8,352 nt of DNA from Paracoccaceae bacterium (GTDB taxonomy: Bacteria; Pseudomonadota; Alphaproteobacteria; Rhodobacterales; Rhodobacteraceae), in the NCBI GenBank assembly GCA_016937725.1, contig JAFGVZ010000038.1, forward strand, positions 1 through 8,352. The letters run 5' to 3'. Positions within the stretch are counted from its first letter, which is position 1. Each line of letters begins with the position of its first letter. The notes beneath the pieces are model-generated. The model did no database searches, was not told the DNA's origin, and was given only the letters and a program-made list of their open reading frames with translations. Below are positions 1 to 6,293 of the stretch, piece after piece. Both the position numbers and the translations under genes were made by a program.

Positions 1-1638
1 CATGCCGCCCATGCCACCCATGTCGGGCATGCCGCCGCCAGCGTTCGAGCCTTTCGGCTCTGGCTTGTCAGCGATCATGGCTTCGGTGGTGATCAGCAGG
101 CCAGCAACCGAGGCTGCGTCCTGAAGCGCGGTGCGGACAACCTTTGCAGGGTCGATCACGCCGAACTTGAACATGTCGCCATATTCGCCGGTTTGCGCGT
201 TAAAGCCGAAGGTCTTGTCTTCGGATTCGCGGATCTTGCCAGCGACAACCGACCCGTCCACGCCAGCATTCTCTGCGATCTGGCGCAGTGGTGCTTCGAT
301 GGCGCGACGCACGATGCCGATACCGACGGTCTGATCGGCATTCTCACCTTCCAGACCGGCCAGTGCCTTGGCACCCTGAATCAGGGCCACACCACCGCCG
401 ACAACGATGCCTTCCTGAACGGCAGCACGGGTTGCGTTCAGCGCATCATCGACGCGGTCCTTACGCTCTTTCACTTCCACTTCGCTCATGCCGCCCACGC
501 GGATGACAGCAACGCCGCCCGCCAGCTTGGCCAGACGCTCTTGCAGCTTCTCACGGTCGTAATCGCTGGTGGTTTCTTCGATCTGCGCACGGATTTGCGT
601 GACGCGGGCTTCGATCTCTGCCTTCTCGCCAGCACCGTCAACAATGGTCGTGTTGTCCTTGTTGATGGTCACTTTCTTGGCGCGGCCCAGCATGTCCATG
701 GTCACGCTTTCCAGCTTCATGCCAAGGTCTTCGCTGATGACCTGACCACCGGTCAAGATAGCGATGTCTTGCAGCATGGCCTTGCGGCGATCGCCGAAGC
801 CCGGTGCCTTGACGGCGGCAATCTTCAGACCGCCGCGCAGCTTGTTCACGACCAGCGTGGCCAGTGCTTCGCCTTCGACGTCTTCAGCAATGATAAGCAG
901 CGGCTTTTGCGACTGGATCACCTGCTCCAGCAGCGGAACCATCGGCTGCAGCGAAGACAGCTTCTTCTCGTGGATCAGGATGATCGCATCATCCAGTTCC
1001 GCGACCATCTTGTCAGCATTGGTCACGAAATAGGGCGACAGGTAACCACGGTCGAACTGCATACCTTCGACAACATCGGTCTCTGTTTCCAGACCTTTGT
1101 TTTCTTCGACGGTGATGACACCCTCATTGCCAACTTTCTGCATCGCGTCGGCAATCTGGCGACCGATTTCACGTTCGCCATTGGCAGAGATGGTGCCGAC
1201 CTGCGCAACTTCGTCGCTGTCGCTGACCGGACGGGCTGCCGCCATGATCGATTCGACGACTTTCTTGGTCGCCAGATCGATACCGCGCTTCAGGTCCATC
1301 GGGTTCATGCCGGCGGCGACCGATTTCAGGCCTTCGCGGATAATGGCTTGGGCCAGCACGGTTGCGGTGGTGGTGCCATCACCGGCTTCGTCATTGGTGC
1401 GCGAGGCGACTTCTTTCACCATCTGCGCGCCCATGTTTTCGAACTTGTCTTCCAGTTCGATTTCCTTGGCAACCGACACACCGTCCTTGGTGATACGGGG
1501 CGCGCCGAAGGATTTGTCGATCACGACGTTGCGGCCTTTCGGGCCCAGCGTGACCTTCACGGCATCGGCAAGAATGTTTACGCCGCGCAGCATACGGTCG
1601 CGGGCATTGGTGTTGAATTTGACGTCCTTAGCAGCCAT
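1..1638 (-). CDS. groEL: 60 kDa chaperonin GroEL (3' end cut by window edge)
   Basis: GroEL forms the double-ring, ATP-driven folding chamber of the cytoplasm and works with GroES. The 546 visible codons are open to base 1 with no stop. The family is usually about 545-550 residues, so only the last few residues should be missing. The start MAAKDVKF is family-typical, and an AGGAGG ribosome-binding site (1646-1651) lies 7 bases upstream. Visible ATPase elements include GPKGRNV (32-38), Asp52 in TKDGVSVAKE and Asp87 in DGTTTATVLA. The apical domain contains QSQKPLLIIAEDVEGEALA, and GGGVAL lies in the C-terminal equatorial part. The visible end reads GGGMPDMGGMGGM, the usual flexible Gly-Met tail. 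It lies 45 bp after groES, so the two are surely co-transcribed under the CIRCE promoter. Nothing in the protein looks aberrant. Confidence 0.98.
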   Translation of the reverse strand, partial: MAAKDVKFNTNARDRMLRGVNILADAVKVTLGPKGRNVVIDKSFGAPRITKDGVSVAKEIELEDKFENMGAQMVKEVASRTNDEAGDGTTTATVLAQAIIREGLKSVAAGMNPMDLKRGIDLATKKVVESIMAAARPVSDSDEVAQVGTISANGEREIGRQIADAMQKVGNEGVITVEENKGLETETDVVEGMQFDRGYLSPYFVTNADKMVAELDDAIILIHEKKLSSLQPMVPLLEQVIQSQKPLLIIAEDVEGEALATLVVNKLRGGLKIAAVKAPGFGDRRKAMLQDIAILTGGQVISEDLGMKLESVTMDMLGRAKKVTINKDNTTIVDGAGEKAEIEARVTQIRAQIEETTSDYDREKLQERLAKLAGGVAVIRVGGMSEVEVKERKDRVDDALNATRAAVQEGIVVGGGVALIQGAKALAGLEGENADQTVGIGIVRRAIEAPLRQIAENAGVDGSVVAGKIRESEDKTFGFNAQTGEYGDMFKFGVIDPAKVVRTALQDAASVAGLLITTEAMIADKPEPKGSNAGGGMPDMGGMGGM

Positions 1639-1683
1639 TTTGGTGCCTCCTGGTTGTCTGAATTGACTAGGTCAGGTGCGATA

Positions 1684-1971
1684 TCAGGCGATAACGCCCA
1701 AGATGTCGCCTTCCTTCATGATCAGCAGCTCTTCACCATCGACGGTGACTTCGGTGCCCGACCACTTGCCGAACAGAACGCGGTCGCCAGCCTTGACGGC
1801 GGGCGCGATCAGTTCGCCAGAATCCTTGCGAGCGCCTTCGCCGGTGGCGATGACTTCACCTTCGGCAGGCTTTTCTTTGGCGGTTTCGGGGATGATCAGG
1901 CCGCCCTTGGTTTTTTCTTCACCTTCGACGCGACGGACAAGCACACGATCGTGCAGCGGTTTGAATGCCAT
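1684..1971 (-). CDS. groES: 10 kDa co-chaperonin GroES
   Basis: GroES is the heptameric lid that caps GroEL during ATP-driven folding in the cytoplasm. The protein is 95 residues, the normal family length. It begins MAFKPLHDRVLVRR and has the mobile loop EGEEKTKGGLIIPETA (about 16-31), whose hydrophobic LII (25-27) contacts GroEL. The C-terminal half carries GDRVLFGKWSGTEV and ends GDILGVIA, as expected. An in-frame ATG 14 codons upstream (ending at 2013) would give a longer reading, but it lies inside the CIRCE operator. The ATG at 1971 matches the family start and has an AAGGGAG site 9 bases upstream. It is the first gene of the groES-groEL operon and is predicted to be repressed by HrcA. 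Confidence 0.98.
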   Translation of the reverse strand: MAFKPLHDRVLVRRVEGEEKTKGGLIIPETAKEKPAEGEVIATGEGARKDSGELIAPAVKAGDRVLFGKWSGTEVTVDGEELLIMKEGDILGVIA

Positions 1972-1980
1972 CTGAGAACA

Positions 1981-1987
1981 CTCCCTT
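1981..1987 (-). promoter_or_regulatory. groES ribosome-binding site
   Basis: The minus-strand sequence AAGGGAG lies 9 bases before the ATG at 1971. It fixes that ATG as the groES start rather than the in-frame ATG further upstream at 2013. Confidence 0.8.
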
Positions 1988-2006
1988 GGTTCCAGGTTGA
2001 ATTTGA

Positions 2007-2033
2007 TTAGCACTCTATGCCTTTGAGTGCTAA
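2007..2033. promoter_or_regulatory. CIRCE operator (HrcA binding site)
   Basis: A perfect inverted repeat, TTAGCACTC, 9 bases, GAGTGCTAA, exactly matches the CIRCE consensus (9-bp arms, 9-bp spacer). In known systems the repressor HrcA binds this DNA and releases it on heat shock, when GroEL is occupied by unfolded protein. The element sits between the predicted promoter and the groES start, at or just after the expected transcription start, so it would also lie in the 5' leader of the mRNA. No hrcA gene is in the window. Confidence 0.97.
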
Positions 2034-2040
2034 CGACCCT

Positions 2041-2069
2041 TAGGTAGGCAGGGTGCGACAGCCTGTCAA
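2041..2069 (-). promoter_or_regulatory. Predicted groESL promoter
   Basis: On the minus strand a perfect -35 hexamer TTGACA (2069-2064) is followed by a 17-base spacer and then TACCTA (2046-2041), a weak -10. Transcription would start near 2034, at the edge of CIRCE, which is the usual arrangement for HrcA-controlled groE operons. The -35 is convincing and the -10 is not. A heat-shock sigma factor reading of the same region (CTTG-like -35, CCTA-type -10) cannot be excluded. Confidence 0.6.
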
Positions 2070-2129
2070 CCAGCAGGGGCAGGAAAATTTCATCTCAGAT
2101 TGGTTAAGCTGAACTCTGTCTGCACTTGG

Positions 2130-2822
2130 CTAATCCGGCAACGCGCCATCCCAGTCGGCAAGCCCCTTTTGGCCGGTGTCAGACAGCGCATAGACACCCG
2201 TCGCCACTCGCGCGAACCAGTCATAATGGTTGTCCGACATGATTCGCGTAGCAACCGGCACGCCGGTGTCGCGCGCGACCGCCGCCCCGCGACTGGGGCC
2301 ATATTCGGCCAGATAAGCCGCACAGCGCAAAGCATCTTGCCGGTAGCCCGTGACCAAGCCGTGCCGCGTAGCCCCGCCCGCGTTCGGATCGCCCTGCCGC
2401 CGGTCAAACTCTGCCGCCAGCTTCTTGCGCTTTGCGGCAGATTTGCGCGGGGTATAGGGGGCGGGATTCGCTATTACTTCGACAAGCCCGTCGCGCGCAC
2501 GCACTGTCAGCAGGCCCAAGCCCAAAAGGCGGCACATAGCAGTATTGTCGCGTAAAATGCGGCGGGCTTGCGGGCCTTGCGGGCGTTTCACCGCCAGATA
2601 GACTTGATCGCTGACCGCCAGCCGCGCGATGCCCTGATGATACAGCGCCAGCGAAAACCCAAGTTTCATTTCCACGATCACCGGCTCTGGCCCGCCCATG
2701 GCGACGAGATCGGCCGCGCCTATCTCTCCCTTCACGGTCAGACCCTGCGCCTCGAAATGCGCCTTGAGCGGTGGGTAAAGATCGGATTCGCGCTGCATGC
2801 GCGCCACGTTAGCGACCACCAT
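2130..2822 (-). CDS. DUF2161 protein, putative PD-(D/E)XK phosphodiesterase
   Basis: This 230-residue protein resembles the DUF2161 / COG5482 family, annotated as putative PD-(D/E)XK phosphodiesterases of unknown substrate. The N-terminal half carries a nuclease-like core: ESDLYPPLKAHFEAQG (12-27), GEIGAADLVA with Asp38 (32-41), and VIVEMK with Glu51 and Lys53, fitting D-Xn-ExK. GFSLALYHQGIARL follows. A basic linker (RKSAAKRKKLAAEFDRRQ, about 126-143) leads to a segment that looks like a winged helix-turn-helix (about 164-215), suggesting nucleic-acid contact. The start is uncertain. Met9 (2798) begins MQRESDLYPP, which resembles family starts, but neither Met1 nor Met9 has a clear ribosome-binding site. 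The gene is on the same strand as groES, 96 bp upstream of CIRCE, and is divergent from the pyrophosphatase. The family call is fairly sure; the biochemical function is not known. Confidence 0.85.
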   Translation of the reverse strand: MVVANVARMQRESDLYPPLKAHFEAQGLTVKGEIGAADLVAMGGPEPVIVEMKLGFSLALYHQGIARLAVSDQVYLAVKRPQGPQARRILRDNTAMCRLLGLGLLTVRARDGLVEVIANPAPYTPRKSAAKRKKLAAEFDRRQGDPNAGGATRHGLVTGYRQDALRCAAYLAEYGPSRGAAVARDTGVPVATRIMSDNHYDWFARVATGVYALSDTGQKGLADWDGALPD

Positions 2823-2857
2823 CGCGCCACACCAGCCATGCGCGCGTCATCGCCCCC

Positions 2858-2886
2858 TTTCCCTGTGCGCGCGCGCTGCCTATAAC
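2858..2886 (+). promoter_or_regulatory. Candidate promoter for the pyrophosphatase gene
   Basis: TATAAC (2881-2886) matches the -10 consensus at five of six bases and stands out in GC-rich DNA. The hexamer 17 bases upstream, TTTCCC (2858-2863), is a poor -35. The spacer is a run of alternating GC. The predicted start near 2893 leaves a leader of about 30 bases before the ATG at 2922. This is pattern evidence only. Confidence 0.35.
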
Positions 2887-2921
2887 GCGGCAAACGCCAT
2901 CACGCAGGACGGACCTGACCC

Positions 2922-3842
2922 ATGACCATTCTTGTCTTCGGCCACCTTTCCCCCGACACCGATTCCACCGGCTCGCCCATTATCTGGGCTTGGTTCCTGA
3001 ACGAGGTGAAGAAAACCCCGGCAGAGGCGGTGCTGCTGGGCGAACCCAACACCGAAGCGGCCTTTGTCCTAAAGCAGTGGGATTGCCCCAAACCCCGCAT
3101 CGTGACCGAAATCGCCGACGGCACACCCGCCGTTGTGGTCGATACCAACAACCCCGGCGAATTGCCTGTCAATATCAACAAGCTGGATGTGACCGCGATC
3201 ATCGATCACCACAAGCTGGTCGGTGGCTTGGAAACCAAGGGGCCGATTGACATCACCATCCGCCCGCTGGCCTGCACTGCGACCATTATGCACAGCCTGA
3301 TCGGCAAGCACATGGCGCAAGCGCCCAAGTGGGTGAAAGGGCTGATGCTGTCTTGCATCCTGTCGGACACGCTGGAATTCCGCTCGCCCACCACCACGCA
3401 AGAAGACCGCGCCATCGCGCATGCGCTGGCCGATGATATGGGCGTGGATATGGGCGAATTGGCCAGCGCCATGTTCGCCGCCAAGTCGGACGTGTCTGCG
3501 TTTTCAGATGCGGAACTCTTGCGCATGGATTCGAAGAATTACGAAGTGGGCGGCAAGAAATTCCGCGTCTCGGTTCTGGAAACCACTTCGCCCGAGCAGA
3601 TCCTGTCGCGCAAAGACAGCCTGATGACCAGCATGGAGCCCGTCGCGGCAGAGGATGGCGCCGATCAGGTGCTCTTGTTCGTGGTCGATATTCTGCGCGA
3701 AGAAGCGACCATGCTGGTTCCGAATGACCTGACGAGGACCGTGGCCGAAAAATCCTTCAATGTTTCGGTCGCGGGCGACACGGTCGTTCTGCCCGGTGTC
3801 ATGAGCCGCAAGAAACAGATCATCCCCGTTCTGGCGCTCTGA
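2922..3842 (+). CDS. ppaC: Manganese-dependent inorganic pyrophosphatase (family II)
   Basis: This cytoplasmic enzyme hydrolyses pyrophosphate to two phosphates and so drives nucleotide, lipid and cofactor synthesis. The 306-residue length is that of a CBS-less family II enzyme. The DHH-type metal site is complete: GHLSPDTDS (7-15; His8, Asp12, Asp14), VVVDTNNP with Asp74, DHHK (95-98; His96, His97) and LSDTLEF with Asp149. The C-terminal substrate-binding motif SRKKQ is at 295-299. These spacings match the well-studied Bacillus enzyme closely. There are no CBS or DRTGG regulatory inserts, so the enzyme is the simple, unregulated form. The start ATG follows a GGAC-rich weak ribosome-binding site, and no better in-frame start exists. 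It is probably the first gene of a two-gene unit with the HAD gene 10 bp downstream. Confidence 0.96.
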   Translation: MTILVFGHLSPDTDSTGSPIIWAWFLNEVKKTPAEAVLLGEPNTEAAFVLKQWDCPKPRIVTEIADGTPAVVVDTNNPGELPVNINKLDVTAIIDHHKLVGGLETKGPIDITIRPLACTATIMHSLIGKHMAQAPKWVKGLMLSCILSDTLEFRSPTTTQEDRAIAHALADDMGVDMGELASAMFAAKSDVSAFSDAELLRMDSKNYEVGGKKFRVSVLETTSPEQILSRKDSLMTSMEPVAAEDGADQVLLFVVDILREEATMLVPNDLTRTVAEKSFNVSVAGDTVVLPGVMSRKKQIIPVLAL

Positions 3843-3852
3843 AAGGCCTGAC

Positions 3853-4734
3853 ATGACCCGCATCCTGCAAAGCTTCGCCGAGGTTTCGGCAACCTATGAC
3901 CTTGCCTTGGTGGACCTTTGGGGCTGCGTGCATAACGGAGAGGTCATCTATCCCGCCGCAGAGGCCGCCTTAATTGCCTATCGCAAAGCGGGCGGTCGGG
4001 TCATTCTGGTTACGAACGCGCCCCGCCCCGAAGCGGGGGTGCGTGCGCGGTTGCAGGATATGGGCCTGTCACCCGATGCTTATGACGCCATCGCCACCTC
4101 GGGCGACGCGGCGCAACAAGCGATGTTTATGGGGGCGGTCGGCACGAAGGTCTGGCACCTTGGCCCCGACAAGGATGACGGGTTCTTCACCGACCTGCCC
4201 GATTGGGCGCATGACCGCCCCGCGATCGAGCGCGTCAGTTTTGACGAGGCCGAGGGCATTGTTTGCACCGGCCCGTTTGAAGAACTGACCGAAACCCCGG
4301 AAGATTATCGTGGGCGTTTTCTTGCAGCCAAGGCGCGGGGGCTGAAACTGCTTTGCGCCAATCCCGATATCGTTGTCGATTACGGTGAAACCCGCATCTA
4401 TTGCGCAGGCGCGCTGGCGCAGCTCTACGACCAGATGGGCGGCGAAAGCCTCTATTTCGGCAAGCCGCACCCGCCAATCTACGATCTGGCGCGCCGCCAT
4501 GCGCAAAAGCTGGGACTTGCCTTTGCAGAGGACCGGGTGATCGCCATTGGCGACGGCATCCAGACCGATGTAAAGGGCGGCATGGCCGAAGGGGTGGATA
4601 CGTTGTTCATCACCGGCGGGTTGGCGGCAGACAAGTTCGGCCCGGATGTGGAACAGCCCGAACAAGCCCCGCTGGATGCGTGGCTGGCAGAGGAAGGCCA
4701 ATCGCCGACCTACGCCATTGGCCGGCTGAGATGA
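3853..4734 (+). CDS. TIGR01459-family HAD hydrolase (class IIA, NagD-like)
   Basis: This is a 293-residue protein of the haloacid dehalogenase superfamily with a class IIA cap, similar to NagD and p-nitrophenyl phosphatases. Most members act as phosphatases on small phosphorylated metabolites; the substrate here is unknown. Motif I is ALVDLWGCVHNG with the nucleophile position Asp21. The usual second Asp is replaced by Trp23 (DLWG in place of DxDG), which I recall as a trait of the TIGR01459 group. Motif II is LVTNAPRP (Thr54), motif III is YFGKPHPPIY (Lys204), and motif IV is IGDGIQTDVKGG (Asp234, Asp239). The cap domain lies between motifs II and III. The start codon is 10 bp after the pyrophosphatase stop, with GAAAGG just upstream, so co-transcription is likely. 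Family confidence is high; activity is uncertain because of the missing acid/base Asp. Confidence 0.92.
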   Translation: MTRILQSFAEVSATYDLALVDLWGCVHNGEVIYPAAEAALIAYRKAGGRVILVTNAPRPEAGVRARLQDMGLSPDAYDAIATSGDAAQQAMFMGAVGTKVWHLGPDKDDGFFTDLPDWAHDRPAIERVSFDEAEGIVCTGPFEELTETPEDYRGRFLAAKARGLKLLCANPDIVVDYGETRIYCAGALAQLYDQMGGESLYFGKPHPPIYDLARRHAQKLGLAFAEDRVIAIGDGIQTDVKGGMAEGVDTLFITGGLAADKFGPDVEQPEQAPLDAWLAEEGQSPTYAIGRLR

Positions 4735-4844
4735 TTGCGACAGAATGCCACGCAACATAATTACACCATAAACCCACCATACTGACATTTTATTACGCAA
4801 GCCACTTGCGCGACTCGGCCCGATGGGCTATTGCTGCGCTGCAA
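4735..4844. promoter_or_regulatory. Intergenic region with three TTGC/GCAA dyads
   Basis: The 143-bp gap before the MaoC gene starts with an AT-richer stretch (about 4755-4796), unlike the rest of the window. It contains three symmetric elements: TTGCG-N11-CGCAA (4735-4755), a perfect CGCAAG-CCA-CTTGCG stem (4796-4810), and TTGCTGCGCTGCAA (4831-4844, one mismatched pair). CATAAT (4756-4761) is a possible -10, but its best -35, TTGCGA, is only 15 bases away. The stem lacks a following T-run, so it does not look like an intrinsic terminator. The region may hold the MaoC/ribF promoter and an operator, but this is inference. Confidence 0.3.
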
Positions 4845-4861
4845 CATGGCCCGGAACCGTT

Positions 4862-4868
4862 GGAAAGG
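4862..4868 (+). promoter_or_regulatory. Ribosome-binding site deciding the MaoC start
   Basis: GGAAAGG lies 9 bases before the ATG at 4878. It supports that ATG over the in-frame TTG at 4806 and over a second in-frame ATG at 4893, which lacks a comparable site. Confidence 0.7.
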
Positions 4869-4877
4869 CGTGATACG

Positions 4878-5336
4878 ATGTTGGACAATGGCATGAATGA
4901 CAATTTCCCACGTGGCACGATCTGTATCGAGGATCTCGAGATCGGGATGGCGCGCCATCTGCAAAAAGAAGTCACCGACCGCGACATCGAATTGTTCGCC
5001 GAAGTGTCGACCGATCGGAACCCGGTGCATCTGGACGACGCCTATGCGCAAGACACGATTTTTGAAGGCCGCATCGCCCATGGCATGCTGACCGCCGGGC
5101 TGATCTCTGCCGTGATCGGTGAGCAGCTTCCCGGACATGGCACCATCTATATGGGCCAGTCGCTGAAATTCATGGCCCCCGTCCGCCCCGGCGACGTTGT
5201 CCGTGCCGAAGTGACGGTGCTGACCATCGACTATGCCAAACGCCGCGTGACCCTTGATTGTCGCTGCACGGTGGGGGATATGACGGTGCTGAAGGGCGAA
5301 GCAACCGTGCTCGCGCCCAGCCGCAAATTCGACTAA
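4878..5336 (+). CDS. MaoC-like (R)-specific enoyl-CoA hydratase
   Basis: This is a 152-residue single hot-dog-fold protein of the MaoC / hydratase 2 family. Such enzymes add water to trans-2-enoyl-CoA to give (R)-3-hydroxyacyl-CoA, and PhaJ members feed polyhydroxyalkanoate synthesis. The signature runs from STDRNPVHLDD (44-54) to FEGRIAHGMLTAGLIS (62-77). Asp46 and His51 occupy the catalytic dyad positions, with Asn48 between them, and IAHGML is intact. The later strand LKFMAPVRPGDVVRAEVTV is also typical. The start at 4878 is set by its ribosome-binding site; the upstream 24-codon in-frame extension from TTG 4806 lacks family character. ribF begins 27 bp downstream, so the two are probably co-transcribed. 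I cannot tell whether the true role is in PHA synthesis, fatty-acid metabolism or another acyl-CoA pathway. No PHA gene is in the window. Confidence 0.93.
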   Translation: MLDNGMNDNFPRGTICIEDLEIGMARHLQKEVTDRDIELFAEVSTDRNPVHLDDAYAQDTIFEGRIAHGMLTAGLISAVIGEQLPGHGTIYMGQSLKFMAPVRPGDVVRAEVTVLTIDYAKRRVTLDCRCTVGDMTVLKGEATVLAPSRKFD

Positions 5337-5352
5337 GGGGCGCATTTGCCCC
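5337..5352 (+). other. Small GC hairpin between the MaoC gene and ribF
   Basis: GGGGC (5337-5341), a 6-base loop, and GCCCC (5348-5352) form a 5-bp GC stem starting right after the MaoC stop codon. It ends 2 bases before the ribF ribosome-binding site. There is no T-run, so it is not a standard terminator. It could tune ribF translation or be chance in GC-rich DNA. Confidence 0.3.
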
Positions 5353-5354
5353 AA

Positions 5355-5360
5355 AGAGGG
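5355..5360 (+). promoter_or_regulatory. ribF ribosome-binding site
   Basis: AGAGGG lies 3 bases (GAGG core 4 bases) before the ATG at 5364. This close but plausible site favours that ATG over the in-frame TTG at 5346, which falls inside the hairpin loop and has no site of its own. Confidence 0.55.
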
Positions 5361-5363
5361 CAG

Positions 5364-6290
5364 ATGCAGGTTTTCCACCATTGGACAGGGCTTGACCCCG
5401 CAGCCCGTGGCGCCTCTGTTGCCATGGGCAATTTCGACGGGCTGCATCTGGGCCATCGCGCGGTGATCGACATGGCGCGCCGCCCCAACGCGCCGTTGGG
5501 CGTTGTCACGTTCGAGCCCCATCCGCGCGAATTTTTCGCGCCCGACGCCCCGCCTTTTCGGCTAATGAACGCAGCAGCCCGCGCGCATAGGCTGGATATG
5601 TTAGGGGTAGAGCGGCTGTATGAATTGCCGTTCGATGCCACGCTCTCGCAGCTTTCCGCCCGCGCATTTGCCGAGCAGGTGCTGCATGAGGGGCTTGGTA
5701 TCGGCCACGTAGTGATCGGGGCGGATTTCTGTTTTGGCAAAGGGCGCACCGGGACGGCGGCGGATTTGCAGGCCTTTGGCGCGGAACTGGGCTTTGCCGT
5801 GACCGTGGCCGATTTGGTGAAACATGGTGAAGAGGTCTTCTCTTCAACCGCCATCCGCGCCGCTCTGACCGAAGGCGACCCACGCCGCGCGGCCCGAATG
5901 CTAGGCCATTGGCACCGCATTGAAGGGCCGGTGCTACATGGCGAAAAGCGGGGGCGCGACTTGGGCTACCCCACCGCGAACATGTCCATCGACGGACTGC
6001 ACCCGCCGCGTTTCGGCGTATATGCCGTGTTGGTCGATGTCATGGATGGCCCGCATAAGGGGCGCTATCAGGGCGTGGCTTCGATGGGGGTGCGCCCCAT
6101 GTTTGGCGTGAACACGCCCAATCTGGAAACGTTTATCTTCGATTTCAAAGGCGATCTGTATGGCGCACGGCTGTCGGTGGCACTTGTTGACCATCTGCGC
6201 GATGAAGTCGCTTATGAAGGCGTCGAAAAGCTGATCACCCAGATGAACGCCGACAGCTTGCAAGCGCGCGCCATTCTGAACGCGCTTTAG
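5364..6290 (+). CDS. ribF: Bifunctional riboflavin kinase / FAD synthetase
   Basis: RibF phosphorylates riboflavin to FMN and adenylylates FMN to FAD in the cytoplasm, using ATP. The 308-residue protein has both modules. The N-terminal nucleotidyltransferase shows GNFDGLHLGH (22-31), FEPHPREFF (50-58), VIGADFCFGKGRTGT (117-131) and SSTAIR (160-165). The C-terminal kinase shows GRDLGYPTAN (197-206), GVYAV (218-222) and PNLETFIFDF (252-261), with Glu255 in the catalytic-base position and the PTAN metal/nucleotide loop intact. Length and motif order are normal. The start at 5364 removes six codons from the longest open frame. I saw no FMN riboswitch-like element in the short leader, so expression probably depends on the upstream MaoC transcript. 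The 3' end meets the convergent polyprenyl synthase gene with 3 bp between stops. Confidence 0.97.
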   Translation: MQVFHHWTGLDPAARGASVAMGNFDGLHLGHRAVIDMARRPNAPLGVVTFEPHPREFFAPDAPPFRLMNAAARAHRLDMLGVERLYELPFDATLSQLSARAFAEQVLHEGLGIGHVVIGADFCFGKGRTGTAADLQAFGAELGFAVTVADLVKHGEEVFSSTAIRAALTEGDPRRAARMLGHWHRIEGPVLHGEKRGRDLGYPTANMSIDGLHPPRFGVYAVLVDVMDGPHKGRYQGVASMGVRPMFGVNTPNLETFIFDFKGDLYGARLSVALVDHLRDEVAYEGVEKLITQMNADSLQARAILNAL

Positions 6291-6293
6291 CCA

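Noticed and set aside
193..2010. A 605-codon plus-strand open frame running antisense to groES and groEL
   Set aside because: It lies opposite two unmistakable genes, crosses their intergenic gap and the CIRCE region, and its protein is rich in His, Asp, Gln and Phe with no family resemblance. Long antisense open frames are expected opposite strongly codon-biased GC-rich genes.
2864..2876. Alternating purine-pyrimidine run (TGTGCGCGCGCGC), a possible Z-DNA tract
   Set aside because: It is only 13 bases and of a kind common in GC-rich DNA. Nothing else suggests function apart from its place in the candidate promoter spacer.
4796..4810. Hairpin CGCAAG-CCA-CTTGCG as a rho-independent terminator for the HAD gene
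   Set aside because: No T-run follows the stem on the plus strand, and the T-rich bases precede it. It is better treated as a possible operator dyad.
4806..4877. N-terminal extension of the MaoC protein from a TTG start
   Set aside because: The family begins near the ATG at 4878, which has a good ribosome-binding site. The 24 extra residues show no conserved character.
4761..5522. A 253-codon minus-strand open frame opposite the MaoC gene and the start of ribF
   Set aside because: The MaoC and RibF motifs on the plus strand are complete. The minus-strand protein has no recognisable motif and covers two separate genes and their gap.
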